Assembly: GCF_022965805.1 (NCBI RefSeq)
Contig: NC_133108.1
Span: 19,914,056-19,978,055 of the forward strand
Direction of reading: 5' to 3'
Length of the DNA stretch: 64,000 nt
From: Primulina eburnea
Lineage: Eukaryota > Streptophyta > Magnoliopsida > Lamiales > Gesneriaceae
Shown here: positions 33,855-45,687 of the stretch, one piece after another
Position numbering within the stretch: position 1 is the first letter of the stretch
How the letters are laid out: the number at the start of each line of letters is the position of its first letter
Program-made: the position numbers and the translations under genes
Notes under the pieces: model-generated
Told to the model about the DNA's origin: nothing
What the model saw: only the letters and a program-made list of their open reading frames with translations
Database searches by the model: none

Positions 33855-36800
33855 TTAGAACTCACCAAACAACTCGGGGTACCGACTTCTCATTTCCGGC
33901 TCAGACTCCCATGTAGCTTCCTCTTCTGAATGGTTGAGCCATTTGACTTTGACTCGCTTAACCAACTTGTTCCGAAGTTTCTTCTCCTGTCTGTCTAAGA
34001 TCTGCACTGGTCTCTCCTCATAAGACAGGTTCGGAGTAAGTTGCAATGGCTCAAAATTCAGCACATGCGAAGGGTTCGCCATGTACTTTCTTAGCATGGA
34101 GACGTGGAACACATTGTGTACTCCGGCCAGATTCGGCGGAAGAGCTACACGATAAGCTAGCGTCCCAACTCTGTCAAGGATCTCAAATGGTCCAATGAAT
34201 CTCGGACTGACCTTCCCTTTCTTGCCAAATCTCATGACACCCTTCATAGGTGCCACTTTCACAAAGACATGATCTCCCACTGCAAACTCTAAATCTCTCC
34301 TCCGCTGATCGGCATAACTCTTCTGTCGGCTCTGAGCAGTCCTCATCCAATCACGGATCTTGACTACTACATCTGCATCATGCTGAACAATTTCTGGACC
34401 CAACTCTGCTCTCTCTCCTACTTCATCCCAATGGACAGGAGATCTACACTTACGGCCATACAAAGCTTCATACGGTGCCATACCAATAGAAGAATGGAAG
34501 CTGTTGTTATAGGTGAACTCAACCAATGGTAAGTTCGACTCCCAACTCCTAGAGAAATCAATGACACAAGCACGAAGAATATCCTCCAAAATCTGAATAA
34601 CTCGCTCCGACTGCCCATCTGTCTGCGGATGGAAAGCTGTGCTAAACAGCAACTTAGTACCCAAAGTCGAATGCAAACTCTTCCAAAATGAGGAAGTGAA
34701 TCTAGGGTCTCTGTCAGATACGATCGACACTGGAATACCATGAAGTCGGACTATCTCCCGGTTATACAACTCTGCATACTGAACCACGGTGAAAGTTGTC
34801 TTAATAAGCAAGAACTGTGCTGATTTGGTAAGACAATCTACAATCACCCAGATGGCATTCGATCCTCCGACTGACCTCGGAAATCCGGTCACAAAATCCA
34901 TGGTAATGTTCTCCCACTTCCACTCAGGAATAGGAAGAGGCTTGAGCAAACCTGCTGGTCTCTGATGCTCGGCCTTCACTAACTGACAGGTCAGACACTC
35001 GGACACAAACCGTCTGATGTCCTTCTTCATACCAGGCCACCAATACAATAGCTGCAGATCTTTGTACATCTTCGTACTCCCAGGGTGAATAGAGTACGGG
35101 GACATGTGGGCCTCTGTTAGAATATCTGCTCGGATAGAATCACTGCTAGGAACCCACATCATGTCTCAGTATCTCACAATACCGTCGGTGACTGTATACA
35201 AGACACTGCCCTTGGCTTCATCTCTCTTCTTCCACTGTGCCAATTGCTCATCTGCTGACTGTCCACTGCGAATACGGTCAAGCAGGGAAGACTGAATGGT
35301 CAAGGTAGATAGACGAGGAACTCTATCTCGAGGATAAGTCTCGAGATCAAACCTCTGCATCTCAGTCTGAAGAGGTCTCTGAATCGTCAAGTGAGCCATC
35401 ACTGCGACCTTTCTGCTCAATGCATCCGCCACTACATTAGCTTTACCCGGGTGGTAGCTAATGTCACAATCGTAATCTTTTACAAGCTCCAACCAACGCC
35501 TCTGACGCATGTTCAGCTCCTTCTGCGTGAAGAAATACTTGAGGCTCTTGTGGTCGGTAAAGATCTGGCACTTCTCTCCATACAAATAATGCCTCCAAAT
35601 CTTCAATGCAAAAAATACGGCGGCCAACTCTAGATCATGGGTAGGGTAATTCTTCTCGTGGATTTTCAGCTGTCGAGACGCATATGCTATCACCTTCCCA
35701 TGTTGCATCAAAACTGCACCTAAACCGAGCTTCGAAGCGTCGGTATACAGAACAAACTCGCCGGGTCCTGACGGTGTGGCCAAAACTGGTGCTGAAATAA
35801 GAGCTTGCTTCAAAGTATCGAAGCTCTTCTGGCACTCATCGCTCCACACAAACTTCACATTCTTCTTTGTCAATGATGTGAGTGGAACGGCAATGGAGGA
35901 GAATCCCTGAATGAATTTCCTGTAATATCTGCTAGTCCCAGAAAACTACGGATCTCGGATGCATTCTGCGGCACTACCCAATCTCTGACTGCGGCGACTT
36001 TCGCCGGGTGTACCTCAATGCCACAGCTTGAAACAATGTGGCCCAAAAACGCCAACTTCTCTAACCAGAATTTGCACTTACTGAACTTTGCGAATAATTT
36101 GTGCTTCTGCAAGGTCTGCAGCACTGTGGTCAGATGTCTGCTGTGATCCTCCCGATTCTTATAGTAGACGAGAATGTCGTCTATGAATACTATCACAAAT
36201 TGGTCGAGGTATGGCTGAAATACGCGATTCATGAGATCCATGAAGATCGCTGGCGCATTCGTCAGACCGACGGCATCACAAGGAACTCGTAGTGGCCATA
36301 ACGAGTCCTGAAAGCGGTCTTGTAAACATCAGCATCTCTCACTCTCAACTGATGATAACCGGAACGCAGATCAATCTTGGAGAAAATCGAAGCTCCCTGC
36401 AACTGGTCAAACAGATCCTCAATCCTCGGTAGTGGGTATTTATTCTTCACTGTAACCTTGTTCAACTCCCGGTAGTCGATGCAAAGCCTCATCGAGCCAT
36501 CCTTCTTCTTCACAAATAAGACTGGCGCGCCCCATGGAGAAAAGCTCGGGCGAATGAACTCCTTGTCGAGAAGTTCCTGAATCTGTTTCTTAAGCTTTGC
36601 CATCTCTGTCGGTGCTAATCGGTACGACGCTTTGGATATCGGAGCCGTACCTGGCATAAGATCAATGGAGAACTCCACCTCTCTCTCAGGTGGCATACCA
36701 GAGACGTCTTCGGGAAAAACGTCTAAGAAATCTCTGACAATCGGAACATCTGAGGCTGACTGGCTGGGTTCCTCGGGGACAGATAAAAAGGTCGCTAGAA

Positions 36801-37232
36801 ATGCCCGACACCCTCTATGCATGAGCTTCCTAGCCTGAACATATGAAATAATGCGCGGTAAAGGAAAGTACCTGTCCGGCTCAAATAAGAATTGCTCCAT
36901 CCCAGGCGGTCGGACAAGAACAGATCTCCGCTGGAAGTCTATCAACACTCTGTTCCTCAATAGCCAGTCCATCCCTAGGATGATGTCAAATTCTGGCATC
37001 GGCAGCACGATCAGATCCGCATAAACAAGATTACCGTGCAGCTCCATATCTATATCTCGGATAACATTGGTAGCTGCCATCTCCTCGCCTGAAGGCAGCA
37101 CTACTGAAAAGGCTATATCTAGCCCGATGGTCTTGATCTTGAGAAAGTTTGCAAAGACCTCCGAAATAAACGAGTGAGTGGCCCCTGAATCTATCAAGGC
37201 CTTGGTAGCGGAACCAGATATAAAAATTCTCC
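33855..37232 (-). pseudogene. Gypsy pol: protease, RT, RNase H, integrase
   Basis: Read on the minus strand from 37232. In order: protease with [16 protein letters not shown] with [20 protein letters not shown] and [10 protein letters not shown]; RNase H with [18 protein letters not shown] and integrase core (MDFVTGFP, VSDRDPRFTSSFW, DGQSERVIQILEDIL); and a chromodomain-like tail (VKVKWLNHSEEEATWESEP). Lesions: a frameshift near 36270 in the FGLTNAP region, a 1-nt deletion near 35922 after SFLGLA, and TGA at 35166-35168 between RNase H and integrase. The integrase frame (33855-35162) is open. The usual ALSRK motif is intact here. The piece is joined to gag by a likely intron at 37233-37432. 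Confidence 0.87.
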
Positions 37233-37432
37233 CTGAAAGATCGGAACTCTAAGTTGAATCCCACTACAAGATCTAAACTTATAGACATGCAAAGGTCAAG
37301 GTTCTTCTAGCTTAATTCCCCCAAAATAAATCTGAGTAGAGCATGCAATCCTATAACAGTTCTAAGTTCAAAATCAAAATCCCGATTCCCAAAACGCTGA
37401 AATTCGAATAATAACTCAATTCTTAAAGGTAC
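37233..37432 (-). other. Probable GT-AG intron between gag and protease
   Basis: Minus strand: donor ACAG|GTACCT at 37433/37432 and acceptor TTTCAG|GG at 37233/37232, 200 nt apart. The sequence between is T-rich with in-frame stops (TAA at 37416-37418). Without it the Gly codon split by the donor is completed and the gag frame enters the protease frame exactly, giving LLTGRIFISG, the usual approach to the DSGA motif. The element at 19197 has no such interruption at the matching place. I infer an intron. The alternative is a 200-bp insertion that happens to restore frame and canonical splice sites. Confidence 0.65.
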
Positions 37433-38525
37433 CTGTCAACAACATAGTCTCCGGGTTTGTTTCCGCTGCATGGAGGGCAAAAACTCTGCCTTGAGTAGGC
37501 AGATGTCTCTGAGGGCACTGCATCAACACGTGGTCTGGATTGCCACACTTAAAACACTTTCTTGAGCCAGCCATACACGCTCCAGGATGGCGGCGTGAGC
37601 ACCTGGGACAGACTGGGTGCTCAAAAGTCCTCGGGGCTGGGCGCCCTTGCTGCTGCTGCGGCTGCTGGCCTCTGATTCTAGGCGGCCCATGAAATGGCCT
37701 CTTATTCTGCTGCTGATGCTGATGAGGAGGAGGGCGGTGTGGTACTTGGACGGGGAGCTTGCCCTGGCGATCCCTCTCGATGTCCCGTAGATCCTGCTCT
37801 GCGGCTAGGTCCTTGGAGACGGCAATCTCATAAGTAGCAGGGTCAGACACCCTAACATCCCGGCGCAAGATCGGCCGTAAACCCACCAGGAAGTGCATCA
37901 ATTTGGCTCTGGCATCATTCGCAATCAGGGGCACAAAGTGACAGCCCCTCTCAAACTTACGGATGAACTCCGTAACCGTCATATCACCCTATCGCAGGCT
38001 CATGAACTCGGTGTTCAGCCTGGTGCGAACCTCCTCAGCAAAATACTTGGAGTAGAAAACCTCCGGAAAGCGGGTCCATGACAGTGTAGCCAAGGTCAGG
38101 GCTACCGACGCTCCTTCCCACCATAAGCGGGCATCTCCAGTGAACAGATAGGTGGTGCATCTGACTCTGTCGGCATCTCCCAGCTCCATAAACTCGAAGA
38201 TGACCTCGAGGGATTTGATCCATCCCTCGGCAATCATGGGGTCAGACGTTCCAGAAAACTCCTTTGGACGCATTTTCATAAACCTCTCATAAACAGCCTC
38301 GGGCCCTGTCGGCCTGGCTGCGGCATTGTTCCCCGCAAACTGTGCGAAGAACTGTGTCATCCCAGCTAGCATCTGGGCATTCATGTCAGGTGGAGGTGGA
38401 GGAGGAGGAGGTGGAGGAGGAGGAGGAGGAGGAGGTGCCTGTCTCTCTTGTCTCTGATCAAACTCGTTCTCATGATGGCGCCCACCACCGCCTCTAGGGC
38501 GTCCTACTTGGCGTCTAGGGGGCAT
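37433..38525 (-). pseudogene. Gypsy gag
   Basis: Start MPPRRQVGRPRG at 38525; an in-frame Met at 38570 would add 15 residues. A proline run encoded by a GGA/GGT-like repeat (about 38392-38436, plus strand) follows the basic start. Then the Gag core (FSGTSDPMIAEGWIKSLE, DARLWWEG), a nonsense codon TAG at 37989-37991 after EFMSLR, the second half (MTVTEFIRKFERGCHFVPL), a Gln-rich linker and zinc knuckle CFKCGNPDHVLMQC. It continues through the likely intron into protease. Confidence 0.85.
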
Positions 38526-38750
38526 ACTGTTCCAACATAACCCATACGTAACTAACATGCATAATTCCATAATTTATTTGAAATGAACACTGAAATACTG
38601 AAAATCTGGTCGAAATTATTTCATGGAAGCATGCTGTCAAAATAATTCATGCTTTAAATAAAATGCTGAAAAGTAACACTTACAGACCGAAGGCGTGACT
38701 TCGTGAGCTTCTCGTGGTCAGTAGTAGTGTAACCCTTTACAAGAACATAG

Positions 38751-38762
38751 GCTATGATACCA
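38751..38762 (-). other. Primer binding site, initiator Met-tRNA type
   Basis: Minus strand TGGTATCATAGC, two nucleotides from the LTR. It differs by one base from the usual TGGTATCAGAGC. Confidence 0.8.
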
Positions 38763-38764
38763 AC

Positions 38765-41700
38765 TGTAAAGGCCCGAAAATACTGGCTTTGAAAATTTGC
38801 GGAAAATTAAAATTTTTCTTTTTATAAGAACTTAAATGGTCTCATTCATAAAATCAAGTGATAAATCCAGTTCAAAGTTTAAAATATCGCAGCGGAAGAA
38901 AATAAAGTTTGCCAAAAATCACAATTTAAAAATATCCAACGACTGATAAAATGTTTGCGGAATAAAATAACAACAGCTGCACTGAGGTCCTCGGGTGCCA
39001 CTACTGCCGACCCAAGCTGGCTCACTGGTCCCCGCCCTCAGCCCTGACCTCATCAGTACCTACAACAATCAAGTCTAGTGAGCCTAAAGACTCAGCATGC
39101 ATTTAACGCATGTAACGAGTAAAATCTGAAGTAAAATATGCATGGGATAAAATATCATGTCATGGGGCATGCTGAAAATCATCTGTAGTGAGCAATTATA
39201 ATACGTGCATAACTGAACTGAAAATCACAGTAAAATATTTGCTCCTTGGAGCCCTGTACTGAAATAACTGGTAAAATTTTCTGTTGAGATTATGGTCTAC
39301 GCCTGTGGCCCCTGCACTAAGCTGAACTGATCGGTAACTGGCTACCGGGGAGTCTGAAACTGAACTGAGCTGGCCGGTCACTGGCGACCGAGTGGTACCA
39401 AACTGAACTGATCGGTCACTGGCGACCATATAAAATAATACTCCCACATAGTGAACGAACCACAAGCCATATCGCATAAATCTCGAAAATAATCATTTTC
39501 TATTTAATGCACGTAAAATAATTAACTGGCATAATGAAAATCCCTGTATATTTTACCAACTGGATTGGATTGGATCGCCCCCAGGCTCGCTGCAACCTAA
39601 ATATGCCATGAAAATATGCAATATATTTTTCTTGACCAAACTATGCAATTAAGTTTGAAAATGCGACAATTACGTCTACCGACTTCGTATTTAATCATGA
39701 CTCCGAACCAGCCCGAACCAACACTGAACCGACGTATAGTCATGATTAAAATATGCTTAAAATTATGAACTAATGCTCCTAAAATGATGAGGGTCGAAAT
39801 CTAGGTGAAATGGAGGTCAAAACATGAAACGCTCTTTCCAGAGTCAATTTGGCACATCGCACCGTAAATTCTCGTACGACCTCAAAAATGATCCGAATCG
39901 GTCGAAAACATGACCTTCCTAACTCAATGGGGCACTGTCAAGTCCAAGGCCATAGGCTAAAAGCCGACCGAGAACTCGAACGAGCCTTCGCACCGACGCA
40001 GCAACTTGCTGTCAAATTCCAGCAGCTGTGCATGCGCTTTTCTTGCATCGTTTTCGAGTCCGCCGGCCATTGGGGGCGTGAACCACCGACCAGAGACTCT
40101 TACCAACATCCCAAGGAATGATTTGAACCATGGCTAAGGGCACAAGACCAGCCACAACTCGCATCATACCAGAAACAAACCGAAGGTCACACCCGAGAAC
40201 GCAATTCTGCGCGTGGGGTGTTGCGATGCTTCTTGCTGTCATGGACCATTCCAGTGGCCATTTAATTGGCCATGGCACGATCTAGACATCCAGTGGTAGG
40301 GTGTGAACCGTGGCTAAGGGCCATAGGCCAAACAAGATCCACACCATCCCACAAAACTTGAAACATAAGTGCTGTAAGGGGTGAAGGGGGTGCAGGGACT
40401 GTTCTTGTGTATCTTGTAAAAACCGATTCACCACGGACCAAGCCACCAAAAGGGCGACTTAGTCAAGTCTTAGACATGCTAGGGGAGTGATCTAACCATG
40501 GCTATAGGCCCTTAGGGCAGCCAAGATCAGATTCTTCCCCCATGACAGCAAAAACTGAATTTTTTTTGAAACACACTCGGCCAGAAAGATGAAGCTGCTG
40601 TCATTTACGAATTCTAACATGCATGGGGCTGGTTTTAATGGATCATCAAGGTCTTGACACACCCTATTATGTGTCTAGATGTAGCCTGGTGAGCCTGGAG
40701 TCGAGCCATCCACCTGAAACATCACAACAAGAGCAAACCCGTGAAGCATGCAATGAAAGGCCGAAAAAAAAACTGCATGTTACATTTTCTGAAAATCCTT
40801 GATGTATTTCGGTTTTTGCATATAAATATGATCATGTGCTGTTAAAAATAATGATAATATGACTTGATTGAGGTTTAGAAAAAAGTATATACATGCCTGG
40901 ATTTTTCGTTTGAAAGAAACGAACAAAACGACGACGCGACGCAGAGGAGTGGAGCGCTCTTGCTAGCTTGTTCTTTCCTCAATTATTCTCTCTTGTTTTC
41001 CCCTTAGCCCTCACAATTTTTCTCTCTTGTTTGGGGACTGGAAATCTCGAAAAATTGAGGAGGAAATGGTTGAGGATAAGAGGGAAGGTCCACAAATAAA
41101 GTGGGATAAAAATGGCTAGATCAAACCTTCTATCTCTTAGTTTGTTTGATGATTGATATCCAAAGATTTTCTTGGGGATACTAGAGGTGTATAGGGACGG
41201 TTTTTAAGTCTAGGTGCAAGGGAGAATTGATTTAAATTAAATCTTGGTGGTGATTTAAAAGTTGGGGGAGGATAAACCTATCTAGGAAAGTTAAGAGGAT
41301 AAATAAAGAATGAGTTGAAATAAAAAAAACACAATTAAATTTCTAAAATAGAGGGCATGGCCGAATTTTATTAATAAAAATGAGGGGAACATTTCCTAGA
41401 TATTGTATTTTAAATCTTTAGTGTTTTATCTACTAAATAAATATTTAAAGAATTAATTAATGAACCCAATTTACTACTTATCTCAACTTAATTTAAATAA
41501 TTCCTCAAACTTCAATTTAACTTAAATTAATTTACTGTCTAGCTAAATAAAGTCCTGGATATATTTTCTGAAATCTTAAATTTATTTCTAAACTCCAACT
41601 CCGGTCCGGCCTCGCTGAAATAACTGAAATGCTAAAAAATCAAACTAATGAACTGAAATAATAAAATAATTTACTTCAAAGAAATGCATTAAAATAAACC

Positions 41701-41777
41701 TGCAATGAAGTCAATTAAAATTTTAAAATAATAGAATTATGCATGGCTTGTACGTAGTCTAAATTCCGAGTTCTACA
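38765..41777 (-). repeat. 5' LTR of the minus-strand Gypsy element
   Basis: 3013 bp, the transcription-start LTR. Compared with the other LTR it carries scattered substitutions and a deletion of about a dozen bases near 40377 (GTGCTGTAAGGGG). Bounded by ATAAT and viral protease sequence on the right. Confidence 0.9.
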
Positions 41778-43740
41778 ATAATAATCAGAAACATTTATCT
41801 GTTTTGAGTATGATAATATCTCAAAAATGGTATGCTAATATTACTTTATTAATTGATATTCTTATAAAAAGAATTTCATTGTTATGATAGATAGTGGTGC
41901 AGATTTAAATGTTATACAGGAAGGATTAATTCCTACAAAATATTTTCATAAAACTACTCATTCTCTTTCTCATGCAGGAGGAGAACCTTTAGAAATAAAT
42001 TATAAATTACCTAAAACTTATATTTGCAAAGATAAAAACTGTATTCAAACCAGTTTTTTACTAGCGAAAGATATTTCTAGCCAACTTATACTTGGTCTTC
42101 CTTTTATTTATCAAATATATCATTTAACCTATGTTGATGAAACATGTATTATAGGAACTTTTCAAGGTAATCCTATTTCCTTTAAGTTTATAACTAAACC
42201 TGTTCATAGAATTTTAAATGAATTACAAGAACAGATTGAAAGAAAAACCTTTCAAATAAATTCTTTAAAAGAAGAAATAAAATTTCTTACAATTGATGAT
42301 AAATTACAGAATCCTAAATTACAGGAAAAAATAAAAACTATTTATAATAAATTTTCATTAGAAATATGTAATGATCTTCCTAATGCTTTTTGGGATAGAA
42401 AAAAACATATTATTTCTCTTCCTTATGAAGATGATTTTCAGGAAAGAAATATTCCTACTAAGGCTCGTCCTTGTCAAATGAATTCTGAATATTTAGAATT
42501 ATGCAAGAATGAAATTCATTCTTTGTTAGATAAAGGTTTAATAAAACCTTCTCAATCTACTTGGTCATGTACCGCTTTCTATGTTAATAAACATTCTGAA
42601 CAAGAAAGAGGTGTTCCTAGATTAGTCATAAATTATAAACCCCTTAATAAGGTTTTAAAATGGATTAGGCATCCTATTCCTAATAAAAAAGATTTATTAG
42701 ACATATTAGTTCATCCAATCATATTTTCAAAATTTGATTTAAAATCAGGATTTTGGCAGATTCAAATAAAAGAATCTGATAGATATAAAACTGCTTTTAA
42801 TGTTCCAATAGGACATTATGAATGGACAGTAATGCCATTTGGCCTTAAAAATGTCCCTTCAGAATTTCAACAAATAATGAATGATATTTTTTATAATTAT
42901 AGCAATTTTATAATTTTTTATATAGATGATATCTTAGTATTTTCTAATGATACTGAAACACATTTTAAACATTTAGAAATGTTTAAAAATATTGTTATTC
43001 AAAATGGATTAGTTATTTCAAAATCTAAAATGATTTTATTTCAAACTAATATTCGTTTTCTTGGTCATATGATTGAAAAGGGAAAAATAATTCCTATTCA
43101 AAGAAGTATTGAATTCGGTTCAAAATTTCCTGATATAATAACTGATAAAACTCAGTTACAAAGATTTTTAGGGAGTCTAAATTATATTTCTCCTTATATT
43201 CAAAATCTTACTAAAGATTCTGCTATCTTATATGATAGACTTAAGAAAAATCCTTTACCTTGGACATATAAGCATACTAAAGTTGTTCAGATTATTAAAG
43301 ATAAAGTTAAAAATCTTCATTGTCTTATGCTGGCAAATCCTTTATGGGATAAAATTGTAGAAACAGATGCCTCGGATATAGGTTTTGGTGGAATTTTAAA
43401 ACAAAAAGATCCCAAAAATAAACAAGAATATCTTATAAGATTTTATTCTGGAAAATGGAATAATGCCCAGAAAAATTACTCCACATTAGCAAAAGAAATT
43501 TTAGCTATTGTTAGATGTACCTTAAAATTTTAGGATGATTTATACAAACAAAAGTTTATAATAAAAACTTACTGCAAATCTGCAAAATTTATGTTTAATA
43601 AAGATTTCAAACATGATGTATCTAAACAAATGTTTGCGAGATGGCATGCTCATTTAGCTCCTTTTGATTTTGAGATTATTTATAAAAAAGGTGAAGATAA
43701 TCATCTACCTGATTTCTTAACTCGAGAATATTTATCCTAA
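41778..43740 (+). pseudogene. EPRV polyprotein, 3' part (protease, RT, RNase H)
   Basis: Continues the gene begun at 28436. A 1-nt deletion lies near 41865, just before the protease. The frame is then open from 41884 (MIDSGADLNVIQ) through RT (RLVINYKPLNKV; FYIDDILVFS) into RNase H (ETDASDIGFGG). TAG at 43531-43533 stands where other copies have CAG. After it the frame is readable to TAA at 43738-43740, which overlaps the ORF3 ATG as TAATG. There is no integrase between RNase H and ORF3. This is the longest open protease-RT stretch in the window (549 codons). Confidence 0.85.
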
Positions 43741-45044
43741 TGTTTTTATTTACAGATATGTATTCACGAGGATCAGGAGAGTCCTCTTATAGAGGGCGAG
43801 GTGGCAGGGGAAAACCCCCTAATATTATAGCACAGCATGGCAAACAAAGGCTAATATCTCAGAACTTATCAAGTTCATCAGCCAGTAATACTGAGCAGAA
43901 TACTGAATTATATAATGAGTTTCCAGAATTTTTGAAACAAAAGCAGAAGAATAATACAGATTCTCAGTCTCCAGCATCATATGCTAATATCATCAAAGAA
44001 GATGATAATGATTCAGCTCTTTATACAGAGACAAAACATCGTGAATTAATTCTTCTTATAGAAGAAAAAGATCTTCAATGGGAAAAAACTCCATGGACTA
44101 TCATGGATAGATATTTAACCAATACATCATATGTATATGGTGCTTATAAGCAAAGAGGATTTTATGAAAATCTTCTCATATCTACAAAAAGTGTTGATAT
44201 AACTCACTTTTTTAGTAATACTCAACAAAAAGGAAGTTATACCTTCTCCAAATTTATTATTAAAAAGATCATATCTATTGAAGAATGGGGTATATCTCCA
44301 TTAGTTGAAAGAGAATTTTATTCTGAACCTCATAAAATGAGTTTCAAATTCAACTTTTGGGATTACGTTGAAAGTTTTAATAAAACTTTATTTTATGAAA
44401 ATGAAAAAAAGAAACATACTTGGTTTCTGAAGATATGTGAAAATATTTTTCATCATACTATTCCAATTTGGTTTTATATTTGGTGGAAAATATTTGGTCC
44501 ATCTGCAAAGATTTTGCCAGAGGTTTTTATAAATCCTATGAACACATGGTTAAATGTGTTCCCATGTGATTATACTGATGAAGGAATTCCTTGTCTAAAA
44601 AGAGTCAGTTATACTAAATTTTGGGATAAAATGCTACGAGAAGATCCAGCAACTGGAAAACTTCATGGCCATGAAACTCTTCTAAATATGGAGGAAAAAA
44701 TTTCTTTATATTAGAAAGAAATCCATAATCAACAGGAAAAAGAGAAAGACTCTATGAGTCCTTTCAAGATTCTAACTCAGAAATATTCTGAGAAATATTC
44801 AAAAGAGAAGATGATTGAAATTTATATTGAGGAAATGAAAAAGGATTTATACTCCAACATTGGATGCTCCGATTCAAAATCAGATAAATCAATGGCTTCC
44901 GAATCAAGTGAAAATCAATTTATTCATTCAATGAAGATGCAGGATGCTCAAGACCCTGAGGTTGTTATTCCTCAATTTTCTCAGATAAATGATATTTTTG
45001 AGAATTTGAAGAATTCTTTAAAAGAAAATATTAAAGAAGATTAA
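43740..45044 (+). pseudogene. EPRV ORF3
   Basis: From the ATG at 43740 (second in-frame Met at 43758, MYSRGSGESS) to the stop at 45042-45044. RGG-type N-terminus, then Ser/Asn linker, the conserved Trp/Phe-rich middle and acidic C-terminus. Two breaks: an in-frame deletion of 102 bp near 44567 (34 codons present in the copies at 1700 and 53830), and TAG at 44712-44714 replacing CAG. Function unknown; in this position cavemo- and solendoviruses encode a transactivator, and florendoviruses an ORF of unknown role. Confidence 0.78.
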
Positions 45045-45687
45045 TCTTATCAGATGAAGAATCTGAAACCGGTGGAATATCACATCTCATCATGACATAT
45101 CGTGACAAAAAGCGGGTGGCATAGCATGTTACTTTTTGCTTTAATAAAAGCATTGTACTATTTACTTTAATAAAGTATTGTACTGTTTTTATTTTCAGAT
45201 GGAATCCGGGGTTTCATGTCCGGCTCTTCTATCTATTTATAGGACCATTCTGTGTCTTTAGGAGGACACGGTCGAGTTTCTCATTTCTATTCTCTCTTGT
45301 AAAAACCTTTCTGAAGTTCATAAATAAAACCTTGTAGTTCTTATATCAACTTTGTAAGTTTACTGTTTTTATTTTCTGTTGTTTAATTTCTTTGGAATAT
45401 CTTTCGTAAATCCTTTTATGTTTTGTAAAATTCCAAATAAGAATCTTATATTCATTATTATTCTGGAGTTTAAATTTCTCCTTTTCTTAGCTCAATTTGA
45501 GTTGAAGATGGTATATAGGCTGGAAACCAATAATCTCCATGTGAGCGAAAGCCACTAAGGAAAAGTTTGGTAAAACAATGCCACGTATCAGATTCCTCTT
45601 TGATTCCAAGCCTCGGATGATCCAAGCCTCAGATGGTATCAGAGCCATGGAAATAGTCTGGTTAATAATTTAGCACTTTTTATTCAA
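45045..45687 (+). promoter_or_regulatory. EPRV intergenic region with primer site
   Basis: The only copy that keeps the tRNA primer site. In order: dyad TACTTTAATAAAGTA at 45163-45177, its partner just upstream altered by one inserted A, TATA-like TATTTATA at 45234-45241, AATAAA at 45323-45328, then leader. TGGTATCAGAGCC near 45635 is the initiator Met-tRNA primer site. The phrase CCAAGCCTC occurs twice just before it. Compared with 54395-55342 the leader lacks 360 bp (boundary TCTGTT), including the conserved small hairpin. Confidence 0.78.

Larger units (their letters stand above)
30801..41777 (-). mobile_element. Ty3/Gypsy chromovirus with 3-kb LTRs, minus strand
   Basis: LTRs of 3018 bp (30801-33818) and 3013 bp (38765-41777) enclose gag and pol on the minus strand. 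ATAAT is duplicated at 30796-30800 and 41778-41782. On the plus strand the LTRs run TGTAAAGG to TTCTACA. The polypurine tract (AAGGGGGGAAGGAT, minus strand, about 33819-33832) and primer site (38751-38762) confirm orientation. LTR differences are scattered and clearly more numerous than in the element at 19197, so it is older. Coding sequence has two nonsense codons and two frameshifts, plus a likely intron. The C-terminal integrase tail suggests a chromovirus of another family. Confidence 0.92.
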
